DNA from: Planctomycetales bacterium
GTDB lineage: Bacteria; Omnitrophota; Gorgyraeia; Zapsychrales; Zapsychraceae
DNA length: 41,785 nucleotides
Direction of reading: 5' to 3'
NCBI GenBank assembly: GCA_005239675.1
Contig: SBBO01000034.1
Span: forward strand, 1-41,785
In this document: piece by piece, positions 9,256-19,251 of the stretch
Numbering within the stretch: position 1 is the stretch's first letter
Layout of the letters: each line of letters starts with the position of its first letter
Notes under the pieces: model-generated
What the model was told of the DNA's origin: nothing
Databases searched by the model: none
Seen by the model: only the letters and a program-made list of their open reading frames with translations
Translations under genes and position numbers: made by a program

Positions 9256-11420
9256 AAATTTTGCGATCCCGCGATTAATTGCCTTATCGTTGAAATGACT
9301 TTTTCCGTATCGCCTGGCGTTAACTGAGGATGAAGCGGGATAGAGAGGCACCGCTTATAATAATGTTCCGCCACAGGATAATCCCCCCATTTCGTTGCAA
9401 AATTCTTTTGATAAAAGGGTTGCGTGTGGATCGGGATATAATGAACTTGGGTCTGGATTCCTTTTTTCTTCAACTCGGTCATCAGCCAGGCCCTGGTTAT
9501 TCCAATCCCTTGAAAATCAAAACAAAGGACATAGAGGTGGAAATTGCTCTCGCCAAAGTCTGCCTCATAAGGAACGATAACCCCCGGGGTGTCCCGAAAG
9601 GCACTATTGTATTGACGAACAATTGCTTTCCTTCTATCGACAAATTTAGGCAATTTTTTTAACTGAGAAATTCCTAAGGCACACTGGATGTCGGTGATTC
9701 TATAGTTATACCCCAAACAATGCTGCTCATAATACCAAGGCTTCCTGATGACGTTGTCCTGGGGCCCGGGAGAGATTTCAAAGGCCTCTTGCCGATAGAT
9801 AAATTCTTCTGGGGAACTCGTAATCCCGTGCGAACGAAAATAACTTAATTGTCGGTGTAATTCTCGATCATTGGTCAAGACGGCCCCGCCTTCGCCGGTG
9901 GTGATATGCTTGACTGGATGAAAGCTCAAGACCGCCATATCCGAAAAGGCGCAGGAACCAACTTGCGTCTTTTGATAGCGAGAACCCAAGGCATGGGAGG
10001 CATCTTCAATAATATAAATTTTATGCCCGTATTTTTTCTCCGCTGCTCTAACAAGACCCTGGATTTGCTCCATGGCACAACTCTGTCCAGCAAAGTGCAC
10101 GGGGATGATCGCCTTGGTCCTCTCATTAATTCTTTTGGCGATCTCCTGGGGCGCGATGTTGTAGGTCTGCGGGTCAATATCCGCAAACACAGGCCTTCCC
10201 CCGCAATAGACAACGCAATTGGCTGAGGCCACAAATGTACTGGGCGATGTAATCACCTCATCGCCAGGACCAATCCCTGCCGCAAGACAGGCAATATGCA
10301 AAGCCGAGGTCCCAGAATTTACCGCGACCGCAAAGGCTGCCTCTGTTTTTTGGCAAAGGGCTGATTCAAATTCTTCAATCTTAGGCCCTTGCGTAATAGA
10401 TCTTGATTTTAAGACTTCCACAACCGCAGCGAGATCGTCACTTTCAATGCATTGATGCCCATATAAAATTATATCTGAGGAAGGCAGTGTATTGTTTAAA
10501 ACAATATTAGATTTGATCACCCGAGGAATTCCTTCCCGGAAATCTTCTACAAAACGTTTCATGGAATGATCCATAGAGGGGATATCAACCGAGAGGGCCT
10601 TGGCTAGTTTAGCTGTGTTAAGATTTAATCTCTTGCTACGTCTCGCTTTAAACCCGAAATCATCCACTGAAATCGGTTTGATTAAATTCGTATTAAGATT
10701 GAGTCTGGTGGCAATCTCCTTTAAAAAGGTATATTTAGACATCGATGTTGCACTGGCACAATTATAGATTCCCGCAAGATGTTTATGAATCGCTAGATCC
10801 AAAATCCTTGCCAACTCAAAGGTATAGATGGAGGAAAAAATACAGTCCGTAAATCCTTGGATCTCTCTTTGTCGGGTTAATTCATGAATCACCCACTCCC
10901 CGATACTGTATTTATCCTGGATATTCCAACCAAAGAAATTGGTCCTTAAGACCAAGGAACCCTCGCGACGCAAGACCTCGGCCTCGGCCTTGCATTTGGT
11001 TATTCCATAGCAATTGAGAGGATTAGGCCGGTCCTCCTCGCAAAAGTCTCCCCTAAGGCCATCATAAACCAAGTCGGTTGAGATATAAATCAATTTGGTT
11101 TGTGGGTAATTATTCAAACTCTCCACTAAATTCCTCGTCCCGAACACATTAATACGTTCAGCTTCTTGGGCGCGTTCTTCGCATATATCCACATCTGCCT
11201 GAGCTGCGCCGTGAACAACAATATCAGGGCTAAATCGTTTGATCAGGGCGCCAATGCCATCACCGACCGTTAGGTCTACCGCCTGCGTTGATATCCCATC
11301 TATCTCAACCCTGCAGGAATGGTAGAGCCCTAAGATTTCATAAGAGTCTCTTAGCGAAAAGGCTAAATTATTGCCCAAGAGACCACTGACACCAGTAATA
11401 AGCATTTTTTGTTTTTGCAT
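9240..11420 (-). CDS. Fusion: N-terminal RmlD-like SDR reductase + C-terminal PseC-like DegT/DnrJ/EryC1 aminotransferase
   Basis: 726 aa single ORF; N-terminus GVSGLLGNNLA, YISTDLVYDG, YGITKCKAE; from about residue 320 ILYGHQCIESDDLAAVVEVLKSRSITQGP...VLSFHPVKHITTGEGGAVLT. Confidence 0.9.
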   Translation of the reverse strand: MQKQKMLITGVSGLLGNNLAFSLRDSYEILGLYHSCRVEIDGISTQAVDLTVGDGIGALIKRFSPDIVVHGAAQADVDICEERAQEAERINVFGTRNLVESLNNYPQTKLIYISTDLVYDGLRGDFCEEDRPNPLNCYGITKCKAEAEVLRREGSLVLRTNFFGWNIQDKYSIGEWVIHELTRQREIQGFTDCIFSSIYTFELARILDLAIHKHLAGIYNCASATSMSKYTFLKEIATRLNLNTNLIKPISVDDFGFKARRSKRLNLNTAKLAKALSVDIPSMDHSMKRFVEDFREGIPRVIKSNIVLNNTLPSSDIILYGHQCIESDDLAAVVEVLKSRSITQGPKIEEFESALCQKTEAAFAVAVNSGTSALHIACLAAGIGPGDEVITSPSTFVASANCVVYCGGRPVFADIDPQTYNIAPQEIAKRINERTKAIIPVHFAGQSCAMEQIQGLVRAAEKKYGHKIYIIEDASHALGSRYQKTQVGSCAFSDMAVLSFHPVKHITTGEGGAVLTNDRELHRQLSYFRSHGITSSPEEFIYRQEAFEISPGPQDNVIRKPWYYEQHCLGYNYRITDIQCALGISQLKKLPKFVDRRKAIVRQYNSAFRDTPGVIVPYEADFGESNFHLYVLCFDFQGIGITRAWLMTELKKKGIQTQVHYIPIHTQPFYQKNFATKWGDYPVAEHYYKRCLSIPLHPQLTPGDTEKVISTIRQLIAGSQNLCLQK

Positions 11421-11432
11421 TTTTACTCAATT

Positions 11433-13250
11433 TTACCCACGATCGTAAGCCGCTTCAGGGATCTTCGCCATTTTACGAAACTGTTGATTATTGGCTAAAA
11501 GTTCCTGATAAGTGCCATGATCGATAATTTTACCTTTATCCAGGAAATAAATGATATCGCATTCTTTAACGGTGCTAAGCCGATGCGCAACGATGATAAT
11601 AGTTTTTTTATACACCAAGCGACTAATCGCTTCCCAGATGGCGTCTTCGGTCACTGCGTCCAAGGCGCTGGTCGCCTCATCAAATACCAAGATCGCGGGG
11701 TCATGATACAATGCCCTCGCAATACCGATACGCTGCCTCTGCCCACCACTCAAGCGAATACCACGTTCACCCACTCGTGTCTCATACCCCGCCGGAAGTT
11801 CCTTCTCAATAAAATCATGGATATTGGCCAATCGTGCCGTGCGGACAACTGCCTGACGATCAACATCATGATCGTAGACGCCAAAGGCGATATTGCGGGT
11901 GATCGTATCATCGCAAAGATAAATATGCTGGGGAACATATCCCAGGTTCTTCTGCCACCTGCGGATATTGTCTTTGTCCACATTCTTTATAGCATCAATG
12001 ACCATAACCCCTTGCTGCGGCTGCAATAACCCAAGGATGATGTCGATCAGGGTCGTTTTTCCTGCGCCGGTCTCACCGACAAAACCGATCGTAGTATTAG
12101 CCTTGAGTAAAAGACTTAGGTTCTCAATAACAGGCCTTGGGGCCTTGGGATATTGAAATGTCACGTTGCACAATTCAATGGTCTTGGTAAAAGGCATGGG
12201 CTCAATAGGTTGACTGGCCATATTGGGCTGGTCGTGGCATTGAATAAAATCATTGTAAATGATATCCAGCGCGGTGCGGTTAAAACGTATGGACGTTACA
12301 TCATGAAAAACCTGCTGTAAGGCCGGCATCAATCGGTACGCGGCCAATGCGTACAATCCCACCAAGGGCACGAACCCTTGATAATCCTTTTTAAAGATGA
12401 CAAGGTACATCATTATGGCCAATATCCCACCAAAGGCCATCGCCTCGAACGCATAGCGAGGCAATTGGGTGATCAAAAACTGCGAACAGTAACAATCAAT
12501 AACTTTCTTTGCCGGCTTGGCATATTGGTCGATAAACATCTTTTCTTTTCCCATTAGCTTGATATCTTTAATCCCGCCAAAAGATTCGTTCAACGCCTTG
12601 TACATAGTCTGGCTACAGGCTGACAGCTCTTTTCCAGTTTTGGTGAGTCTTGCGCGAAAGAACAAATAGATCATCAGGTATCCTGTGCCAATGACGCCCA
12701 AGACCAACATAACGACAAAGGGATCTACGAAAAATAACAGCCCCACCACAAAGATAATCAATAGAAGTCGGGCAAACAACTGCAGAAAAGGAATAAGCGT
12801 GCCACTAATGACTCTAGCGACTTCCGACATCAGATAAGTCGTTAACTCTGCACTGTTGCGATTAAGGAAAAAAACATAGGGTTCATAGAGGTATTGCGAT
12901 AAGAGACGCTTAGAGATGTTGTAATGTTTCATCCAGCTAAATCGTATCAACGCCTTGCTGACTACCGCCCGCAGGATATTGCTGACCACCAAAAGGAAAA
13001 AAGAGCTGGCACCCAGGGCAATCAGAAAACTATCTTTGTTGTTAAACCCCATGACCTCATAGAGCCATTTTAATTTCGAGCTGGTAAAAATGAGCTCGGG
13101 GCGGGAGATAATATTCAAAAAGGGAAATAGCGAGGCCACCCCGAGCATGTCCAACAATGACATCATGATGATAGCCATGACCAGCCCCCACAATCTCTTT
13201 TGATCATCAAGGGAAAGTAAAAATAATATTTTATTAAGGGTCGTTGTCAT
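11433..13250 (-). CDS. ABC transporter, fused permease/ATPase (PglK/MsbA-like lipid-linked oligosaccharide flippase candidate)
   Basis: ORF 11433..13319; N-terminal TM domain, Walker A GETGAGKTT, signature LSGGQRQRIGIARAL, Walker B ILVFDEATSALD; ATG at 13250 (MTTTLNKILF) is the likelier start. Confidence 0.92.
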   Translation of the reverse strand: MTTTLNKILFLLSLDDQKRLWGLVMAIIMMSLLDMLGVASLFPFLNIISRPELIFTSSKLKWLYEVMGFNNKDSFLIALGASSFFLLVVSNILRAVVSKALIRFSWMKHYNISKRLLSQYLYEPYVFFLNRNSAELTTYLMSEVARVISGTLIPFLQLFARLLLIIFVVGLLFFVDPFVVMLVLGVIGTGYLMIYLFFRARLTKTGKELSACSQTMYKALNESFGGIKDIKLMGKEKMFIDQYAKPAKKVIDCYCSQFLITQLPRYAFEAMAFGGILAIMMYLVIFKKDYQGFVPLVGLYALAAYRLMPALQQVFHDVTSIRFNRTALDIIYNDFIQCHDQPNMASQPIEPMPFTKTIELCNVTFQYPKAPRPVIENLSLLLKANTTIGFVGETGAGKTTLIDIILGLLQPQQGVMVIDAIKNVDKDNIRRWQKNLGYVPQHIYLCDDTITRNIAFGVYDHDVDRQAVVRTARLANIHDFIEKELPAGYETRVGERGIRLSGGQRQRIGIARALYHDPAILVFDEATSALDAVTEDAIWEAISRLVYKKTIIIVAHRLSTVKECDIIYFLDKGKIIDHGTYQELLANNQQFRKMAKIPEAAYDRG

Positions 13251-13260
13251 ATCTCCCACA

Positions 13261-14862
13261 TTATTCGGCAACGGGACAGGCCTCCATTGGCTGGGATAAT
13301 AAAAGTTCAGCATGTTCACGCAAAAATTGCCGACCTAGCCGGGCATGGGCCACCATAGCTAATCCGCCATAGAGCTTTGCGCATTGAGCGGTCACTTCCT
13401 GGAACTGTTGCTGTAGACTTTGATCTTCTTGACTATATTGTAATGTCCCCGCGCATCGCTCCAACATCTCTTCTACCACGGCCTGTATCTCTTGGGCATT
13501 ATTGGCCCTGATCTGGAGATGACAATGATCGTAATGAGATTGGGCGCTCGCGGTGCCGACAGGCGGTGATATTAATTCGCGGAAATTTAAATACCTTTTT
13601 TTATCCTCGAAAAGACAAGGCCTAGGGATGAATAAATCGCGGCTCGTAAAATGATACACCCCATACCCCGGTAATAAGTTAGTCATAACCAAAGGAACAC
13701 CAAAGGCCGCCGCAATGACGCACATCCCCGATGAGGTCCCGATCATAAAGCGACATTGCGCGCACAAGAAAATGTCCATCCAATCGCTTTTGGCTGAACT
13801 ATGCGCATAATCGATGACCTTTGCCATCGCAGGAAGTTTACTCATGCCAGGGTCACCGATACGTATAACCCAGCCTCCGGCATCGGTGATGGCCTTGATG
13901 GCGGGAATATAAGTCGTAATATCGGCATTGCGAAAATTCTCCTCTCGGGAACCACTGTCTCTCCAACCCGGCTCACGGACATGCATGGTAACAAACCATG
14001 CCCCTGGTGGAAGACCAAGCGAGCGCAAACAGTCCCAGCCTCTTTGATAATCTTCATCGGAAAGCGTAAAAAATGGCTGACGCCCTTCCTGGATCCATTG
14101 TTCCCTCAGGGTCCCCTGGATCACGTAGCTCTTAGACAAATGTCCACGGAATTGAATAAACGAAATGCAAGAAATAAGCAAGGCCTTCTCCAGCGGGGCG
14201 AGCATCTCTATTAACCCAGGATCAGAGATGACGGTAAGATATTTACCCCAATATTTCAGATAACAGGGATTTGTAATGCGGGACTTAGGATCCATAAGAA
14301 GAATCATTTTTTTATTTGGACCAGACTCCAGCGTACGGGCCTTGAGGTACATCTCAAGGAATTCATAGACACCGATACTACCTACGGGCAAGGCGCGTGG
14401 GACAAACTCAAGGCCTAAGTCGTCTAATTGATACGCCTTGATGATATGACCCTGAACCTGCCCCATTTTCCGGCAAATCTCCAACGAGGCCTTGAAATCA
14501 TTGTTCATGATATAAAGATTCCCTAGCAATGTGCTCCTTTGCCTCCAATCCGGCCATTGGTGCAAATCAGGCTCGCGCCAAGTATATTTCTGCAGATAAC
14601 CGATCAGTTTATTGATGAGCTGGTCAATGAGCGGGCTGCCGCCCTGGCGTACGCGAAGCCTTTTAATCTTCTTTAAAATTTTATTGACCAAAAAATCATA
14701 GGCCGGCGGCCATTCGATTTTTAAACTCACCGCCAGAGGGGCCAACACGCTCATCAACAATAATATTCTCGCCTTCTTGACCTTACGATGCAAGGCGCGC
14801 AATCCTTCGGATTGGATCTGCGCCCATTGCCTTTGAACAAATAAAAATATTTTCTCTATCAT
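13261..14862 (-). CDS. TIGR04372-like glycosyltransferase family protein
   Basis: 533 aa ORF; VTMHVREPGWRDSG...NADITTYIPAIKAITDAGGWVIRIGDPGM...DIFLCAQCRFMIGTSSGMCVIAAAFGVP; C-terminal ARLGRQFLREHAELL. Confidence 0.75.
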   Translation of the reverse strand: MIEKIFLFVQRQWAQIQSEGLRALHRKVKKARILLLMSVLAPLAVSLKIEWPPAYDFLVNKILKKIKRLRVRQGGSPLIDQLINKLIGYLQKYTWREPDLHQWPDWRQRSTLLGNLYIMNNDFKASLEICRKMGQVQGHIIKAYQLDDLGLEFVPRALPVGSIGVYEFLEMYLKARTLESGPNKKMILLMDPKSRITNPCYLKYWGKYLTVISDPGLIEMLAPLEKALLISCISFIQFRGHLSKSYVIQGTLREQWIQEGRQPFFTLSDEDYQRGWDCLRSLGLPPGAWFVTMHVREPGWRDSGSREENFRNADITTYIPAIKAITDAGGWVIRIGDPGMSKLPAMAKVIDYAHSSAKSDWMDIFLCAQCRFMIGTSSGMCVIAAAFGVPLVMTNLLPGYGVYHFTSRDLFIPRPCLFEDKKRYLNFRELISPPVGTASAQSHYDHCHLQIRANNAQEIQAVVEEMLERCAGTLQYSQEDQSLQQQFQEVTAQCAKLYGGLAMVAHARLGRQFLREHAELLLSQPMEACPVAE

Positions 14863-14893
14863 AAAGACTCTGCCGTAGCCGATTATTCAATAA

Positions 14894-16135
14894 TCAAGAT
14901 AGCAATGATTTATGTTGCTGTAAAAATTTGGCCCCAATACGAGCCTGGGAGGACTTTAATCGACGGGGGCCGAACAATCCCCAAAAACGCTCTTGCAACT
15001 CCTTATCTTCTTGAGTTGTCTGCCATGTCCCCTTCAAACGCTGTTCCATCTCAACAATCGTGTCCTTAATTTCTTCTGGACTATTCTCAATCAATTCTAT
15101 CCCCTCTTTGCGTAAAAAGATCTTGCCCTGCGATGGGTCAAACTCAAGATCCATCAATTCAGAAAAAGTAAGCAAACGTCTTTCCCGACAGAGATAAAAC
15201 TTTTTGAAAATAAATATCCCCTGAAGAACCCAAGGAGATATGCGTTTAATCAGTGTCCAGTTTGTGTAGACAGTCGGGCGCCTAAAGACCTCCGGGACAA
15301 TGCAAATCCCCGCATCGGAACATATAAAAAATTCACATTTGGCACTTAAATAAATATCCAAAAAATCCGTTCTCTTGCCATTCAAGGCATAATCAATAAT
15401 GGCGGGATTGGTCGTCTTAAGTCTCTCTTTAACAACCGCACCCATCCTGATTGCACAGTAACCTCTCTTAACAAGATCTTCAACGCCGGGGATATAATGT
15501 TCGATACTGGAATCCCGGTAATCGTGATAATCCCAAGAGATCCTAGCATCCATTGAGCCAAGATACGCGCTATCCCGCGCATGAAAACAAACAAAAGGTC
15601 GTCCCTGCGCAATACCTAATTCTCTAAGTGCCTTCTGACCAAAGGCCTCTTCTTGCGCTGTGAAAGAAAGATGTGGTTTGCTATATGCCAAAATAGCCTT
15701 GAGCCTGTTATAATGTTTGTCGATTGGTTCATTGCCAATCGGGATCACATGACCCAGAGGGACAACATGAGACTCATCTTTAAATACTTTCTTAAGAATT
15801 TTATCCACCATGGCCGCCAGACCCCAGAGAGGAAATGGAAAAAAATGTAAGACACGTTTCCACAGATGTAACCATGTTTGGTTGCAAACAACCCCTAGAT
15901 CCATCACGCCATAGAATATGTCAAAACATCTCTTTCCTTGAATTCCTGCAGAACATTCACTCAAGTACCAATCTGCCCCATATATGGCTCCAATCCGGGA
16001 CATATTCAGCCTCCCGAAGCGTATAGTGACAACAGGCCGCGATATCCGTATAAATAACGCGAAAGGAACGGCGCAAATTGCCAGAAATAATTTTGACACC
16101 TTAGTCCATAAGACGCGCATTGTCTTCCTAATCAT
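14894..16135 (-). CDS. TIGR04372-like glycosyltransferase family protein (paralog of the preceding gene)
   Basis: 413 aa ORF; VCFHARDSAYL...DYRDSSIEHYIPGVEDLVKRGYCAIRMGAV...DIYLSAKCEFFICSDAGICIVPEVFRRP; C-terminal ARIGAKFLQQHKSLL. Confidence 0.75.
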   Translation of the reverse strand: MIRKTMRVLWTKVSKLFLAICAVPFALFIRISRPVVTIRFGRLNMSRIGAIYGADWYLSECSAGIQGKRCFDIFYGVMDLGVVCNQTWLHLWKRVLHFFPFPLWGLAAMVDKILKKVFKDESHVVPLGHVIPIGNEPIDKHYNRLKAILAYSKPHLSFTAQEEAFGQKALRELGIAQGRPFVCFHARDSAYLGSMDARISWDYHDYRDSSIEHYIPGVEDLVKRGYCAIRMGAVVKERLKTTNPAIIDYALNGKRTDFLDIYLSAKCEFFICSDAGICIVPEVFRRPTVYTNWTLIKRISPWVLQGIFIFKKFYLCRERRLLTFSELMDLEFDPSQGKIFLRKEGIELIENSPEEIKDTIVEMEQRLKGTWQTTQEDKELQERFWGLFGPRRLKSSQARIGAKFLQQHKSLLS

Positions 16136-16868
16136 CTAGGCCGTATCCTGCCGATTGCCGACTCTTAATGACCTTGCCCGGTACGCCCACAACAGTCACA
16201 TGGTCAGGGATATCATGAATAATAACCGTCCCAGCGCCTAGGATAGAATTTTCGCCGATCTTGATCCTATTTTTAATAACTGCACCCGTATGAACCCGCG
16301 TAAAGGCCCCAATCGTCACATTCCCGGCAAAGACAACGCCGGGATCTATCGTCGCGCATTCTTTGATCACATTATGGTGATCGAGATGGGCGCTGATAAC
16401 GATTGCCCCAGGAAATAATTCCGTCCGGTATCCCACAAACGTCCTGGGATACAGGATAATATTGTCATGAAGGATGACCTCTGCCATGATCGTCACGGTA
16501 GGATGAATGGCATTAATCAGTCGTAATCCTTTTTTTCTTGCCTGATTGATCTGCTCAGAGCGCTCGTAAGGGTTATCAGTTGTAACCAAGACATTTTTTA
16601 TATTCAAATCGACTAAGATAGCCGCCCAATCCTTGGCATTAATAAGGGGTTTATCTTTAAAGGTATTCTCCGTAGGATACGAAAAAACCTTGCAGTCCCT
16701 GCGGATCTTGGCTGTGTCTATACTCAATGGTTCATCACAGGGGTTAATAAAACAGGCAACCCGATAGTCAGACCCCTGATCCAACCATGACTGGATCTGA
16801 CCAGCCGCACCGTCGTGCCAACCCACCATGGCAACGGAGTTATCTTGCGTATTGATGTCCCATTTCAT
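16128..16868 (-). CDS. NeuD/PglD-like sugar acyltransferase (left-handed beta-helix)
   Basis: 246 aa ORF; C-terminal hexapeptide repeats (VIKECATIDPGVVFAGNVTIGAFTRVHTGAVIKNRIKIGENSILGAGTVIIHDIPDHVTVVGVPGKVI). Confidence 0.87.
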   Translation of the reverse strand: MKWDINTQDNSVAMVGWHDGAAGQIQSWLDQGSDYRVACFINPCDEPLSIDTAKIRRDCKVFSYPTENTFKDKPLINAKDWAAILVDLNIKNVLVTTDNPYERSEQINQARKKGLRLINAIHPTVTIMAEVILHDNIILYPRTFVGYRTELFPGAIVISAHLDHHNVIKECATIDPGVVFAGNVTIGAFTRVHTGAVIKNRIKIGENSILGAGTVIIHDIPDHVTVVGVPGKVIKSRQSAGYGLDD

Positions 16869-17968
16869 AATTCTTTGGAAAAAAGTTCCAATTTTTGTAC
16901 CACATAATCAATATTCTCCAAGGGCTGATCGGGGCCGCAGGGTAAGACCAACCCTTGCTCACTAAATGCCCGGGAGTTAGGAAATTCATCAAAAATTTTC
17001 AGATGAGGTGCAGTATCGAGATCCGGATAAAAAGGCCGTACTTGGATATTGTGGGAGGCCAAAAAATTAATCAACGATTGGCGTTTCTTGCAAAGCACTT
17101 CGATATAAATCGGGATTTCCCCCTTAAGGATATCCACCGGGATCAATTGAAGAAAATGGAGGCCTTTGAGTTTTTTTTCATATAGAGAATAAATCTTCTT
17201 TAAGTTAGCAATCCGCTCCTCCAGCTGGTCCAGCTGACCCAGGCCTAGGGAGGCATGGATATCAGTAAATCTGAAATTAAATCCCATTTCATAAAATGTG
17301 CAGGTAATGACGTCATCCACGCCATGGGTCCTTATTCTTTTTAATCTTTCGTAGATTTCCCTGTTCTTTGTCGCTACAAAACCCCCCTGCCCTGTGGGAA
17401 GCAATTTGGCTATCGATAAAGAGAAACAACCAGCGTCCGATCCGGTCCCTATATATCCTCCAGCCCGTTTAGAAAAAAGCCCCTGGGCCCCATCTTCGAT
17501 CACCGTAAGCCCATATTCTTTAGCAATGCCCCACACCTGCTCCATATCCACTGATCGGCCATTAAGGCAGACAGGCATGATGGCCTTGGTGCGGGTGGTG
17601 ATCTTTTTCTTGATTTGCGCAACATCCATCAAGGGGACATCGGGCAAGACATCGACCAAGACAACTTTGGCGCCGAGCATCATAGGGGCGTGGGCGGTTG
17701 CAATCCATGTCCGATTAGGGATAATCACCTCATCGTCACGTTTAATCCCCCATGCCATCAAGGCCATCAATAGCGCCACACTGCCACTAGTGGTGGCTAC
17801 GATATAAGGAACCCCCAAGGCTATCGCAAGACGCCTTTCAAACTCGGCTACGACCGGCCCCTGACTAACACATCCCGAGGCTATCGCCTCGGTTACCCTG
17901 CGGATATCCTTTTCTGTAAAATTTGTCCGCCACCAAGAAATCGATATCTGTGTCTTTGTATCTATCAT
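16865..17968 (-). CDS. DegT/DnrJ/EryC1/StrS family aminotransferase
   Basis: 367 aa ORF; VSQGPVVAEFERRLA, VIEDGAQG, CFSLSIAKLLPTGQGGFVAT with PLP Lys present. Confidence 0.92.
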   Translation of the reverse strand: MIDTKTQISISWWRTNFTEKDIRRVTEAIASGCVSQGPVVAEFERRLAIALGVPYIVATTSGSVALLMALMAWGIKRDDEVIIPNRTWIATAHAPMMLGAKVVLVDVLPDVPLMDVAQIKKKITTRTKAIMPVCLNGRSVDMEQVWGIAKEYGLTVIEDGAQGLFSKRAGGYIGTGSDAGCFSLSIAKLLPTGQGGFVATKNREIYERLKRIRTHGVDDVITCTFYEMGFNFRFTDIHASLGLGQLDQLEERIANLKKIYSLYEKKLKGLHFLQLIPVDILKGEIPIYIEVLCKKRQSLINFLASHNIQVRPFYPDLDTAPHLKIFDEFPNSRAFSEQGLVLPCGPDQPLENIDYVVQKLELFSKEL

Positions 17969-19251
17969 TGATGCAATCTTGGGGTAGGAAGTGGCGTAAT
18001 AAAATGTCCGTTGTCTTGCAGATATTTTTGGTGTTTCTTCATAACAATCTCTGCGAATCTCCAGGCCAGGATAAGGATATAATCGGGTCTTTTTTCATAG
18101 ATGGCCTCTGAGGCGAAAACGGGGACATGGAGTCCGGGACTAAGCGTATTATGTTTGCGCGGATTATCATCAACGATAAAATCCAAAAACTGCCCTGTAA
18201 TCCCAAAATAATAAAGAAAGGTCGTAACGCTGTGGGACGCGCCGTAACCGGCAATGGTCTTACTCTCGGCCTTGAGTCTCCTTAAAAGCCCCAGCAATTT
18301 TTCTTTCTGACAATTGATATTACCGGCAAATTCCTTGTACATAGCCGGCCGATAAAATCCCTCCCTGATTTCCGTCTCGATGAATTCCAAAACACAGGCC
18401 TCAACTTTCCTGGAGCCGCCAGCCACCTGAACGGTCCCCCGAATTGATCCACCCTTGGTGGGGGTGCGGTCGACACAGATCAGTTCCATACCGTGTTTTT
18501 TAAAAAACGTAACCAACGGCTTTACAGAAAAATAAGATATGTGCTCGTGGTAAACATTATCGAAAACGAGGTTATGGACCGAGTCTACCCAATAACCTGT
18601 TTCAAAAATAAAGATCCCTTGAGGAGACAAAACATTGCGCACGCCTTTTATAAAACTGTCTAAGTCATCAATATTGGCCATGACGTTGTTGGCGATAACG
18701 ACATCCGCGGGTCCCTTTTGGTGTTTTATTCTTTCGCTTAAATCAACACTAAAGAATTCTGGCCAGGTCTCGACCCCGGCCTGGGTCGCACGCTGGGCAA
18801 TCTCCCGTGCAGGATCAACCCCCAATACGCATAAGCCTCGACCACGAAAAAAATTTAACAACGTGCCATCGTTACTGCCGATCTCCAAGACTAAACTCCC
18901 GGGGGAAAGTTTAATCCGACTTAAAACATCATCGGCATATTTTTGAAAATGAGCGACCAATCCGGGAGAAGTCGTTGTTTCATAAAGATACTGGCGGTAA
19001 ATCAATTCGGGATTAACCACATCGCATAGATGCACCAACCCGCAGCCCTGGCACAAATACAAATCCAAGGCATAACAGGCTTGGGATTCGTCTTTTCGTT
19101 CGATGGAAAAATAACCATCGGCAATCGGGGTCGCGGGTAAGGGCATGACCAAATCGAGATTCTGGCTGCCGCAGAGCCGACAAGTATCGCGCTTATAACA
19201 ATCGACATTGTGTTCAATGGGATTGTTGAGTGTATCTGCAGATTGACTCAT
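17965..19251 (-). CDS. SAM-dependent C-methyltransferase (TylCIII/NovU/TcaB9-type, Zn-binding N-terminus)
   Basis: 428 aa ORF; CRLCG...CQGCG, VLEIGSNDGTLL, NVYHEHISYFS, KTIAGYGASHSVTTFLYYFG. Confidence 0.9.
   Translation of the reverse strand: MSQSADTLNNPIEHNVDCYKRDTCRLCGSQNLDLVMPLPATPIADGYFSIERKDESQACYALDLYLCQGCGLVHLCDVVNPELIYRQYLYETTTSPGLVAHFQKYADDVLSRIKLSPGSLVLEIGSNDGTLLNFFRGRGLCVLGVDPAREIAQRATQAGVETWPEFFSVDLSERIKHQKGPADVVIANNVMANIDDLDSFIKGVRNVLSPQGIFIFETGYWVDSVHNLVFDNVYHEHISYFSVKPLVTFFKKHGMELICVDRTPTKGGSIRGTVQVAGGSRKVEACVLEFIETEIREGFYRPAMYKEFAGNINCQKEKLLGLLRRLKAESKTIAGYGASHSVTTFLYYFGITGQFLDFIVDDNPRKHNTLSPGLHVPVFASEAIYEKRPDYILILAWRFAEIVMKKHQKYLQDNGHFITPLPTPRLHQ

Noticed and set aside
11517-12029. 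Plus-strand 170-aa ORF
   Set aside because: Fully antisense to the ABC transporter ATPase domain, whose motifs are unmistakable; the protein has no recognisable motif
13801-14214. Plus-strand 137-aa ORF (also 17394..17807 and 8516..8929)
   Set aside because: Antisense to well-supported minus-strand genes; low-complexity composition typical of shadow ORFs
16865-17968. Possible ColD-type 3-dehydrase instead of an aminotransferase
   Set aside because: The PLP lysine is present (SIAKLLPTGQGG); ColD-type enzymes replace it with histidine
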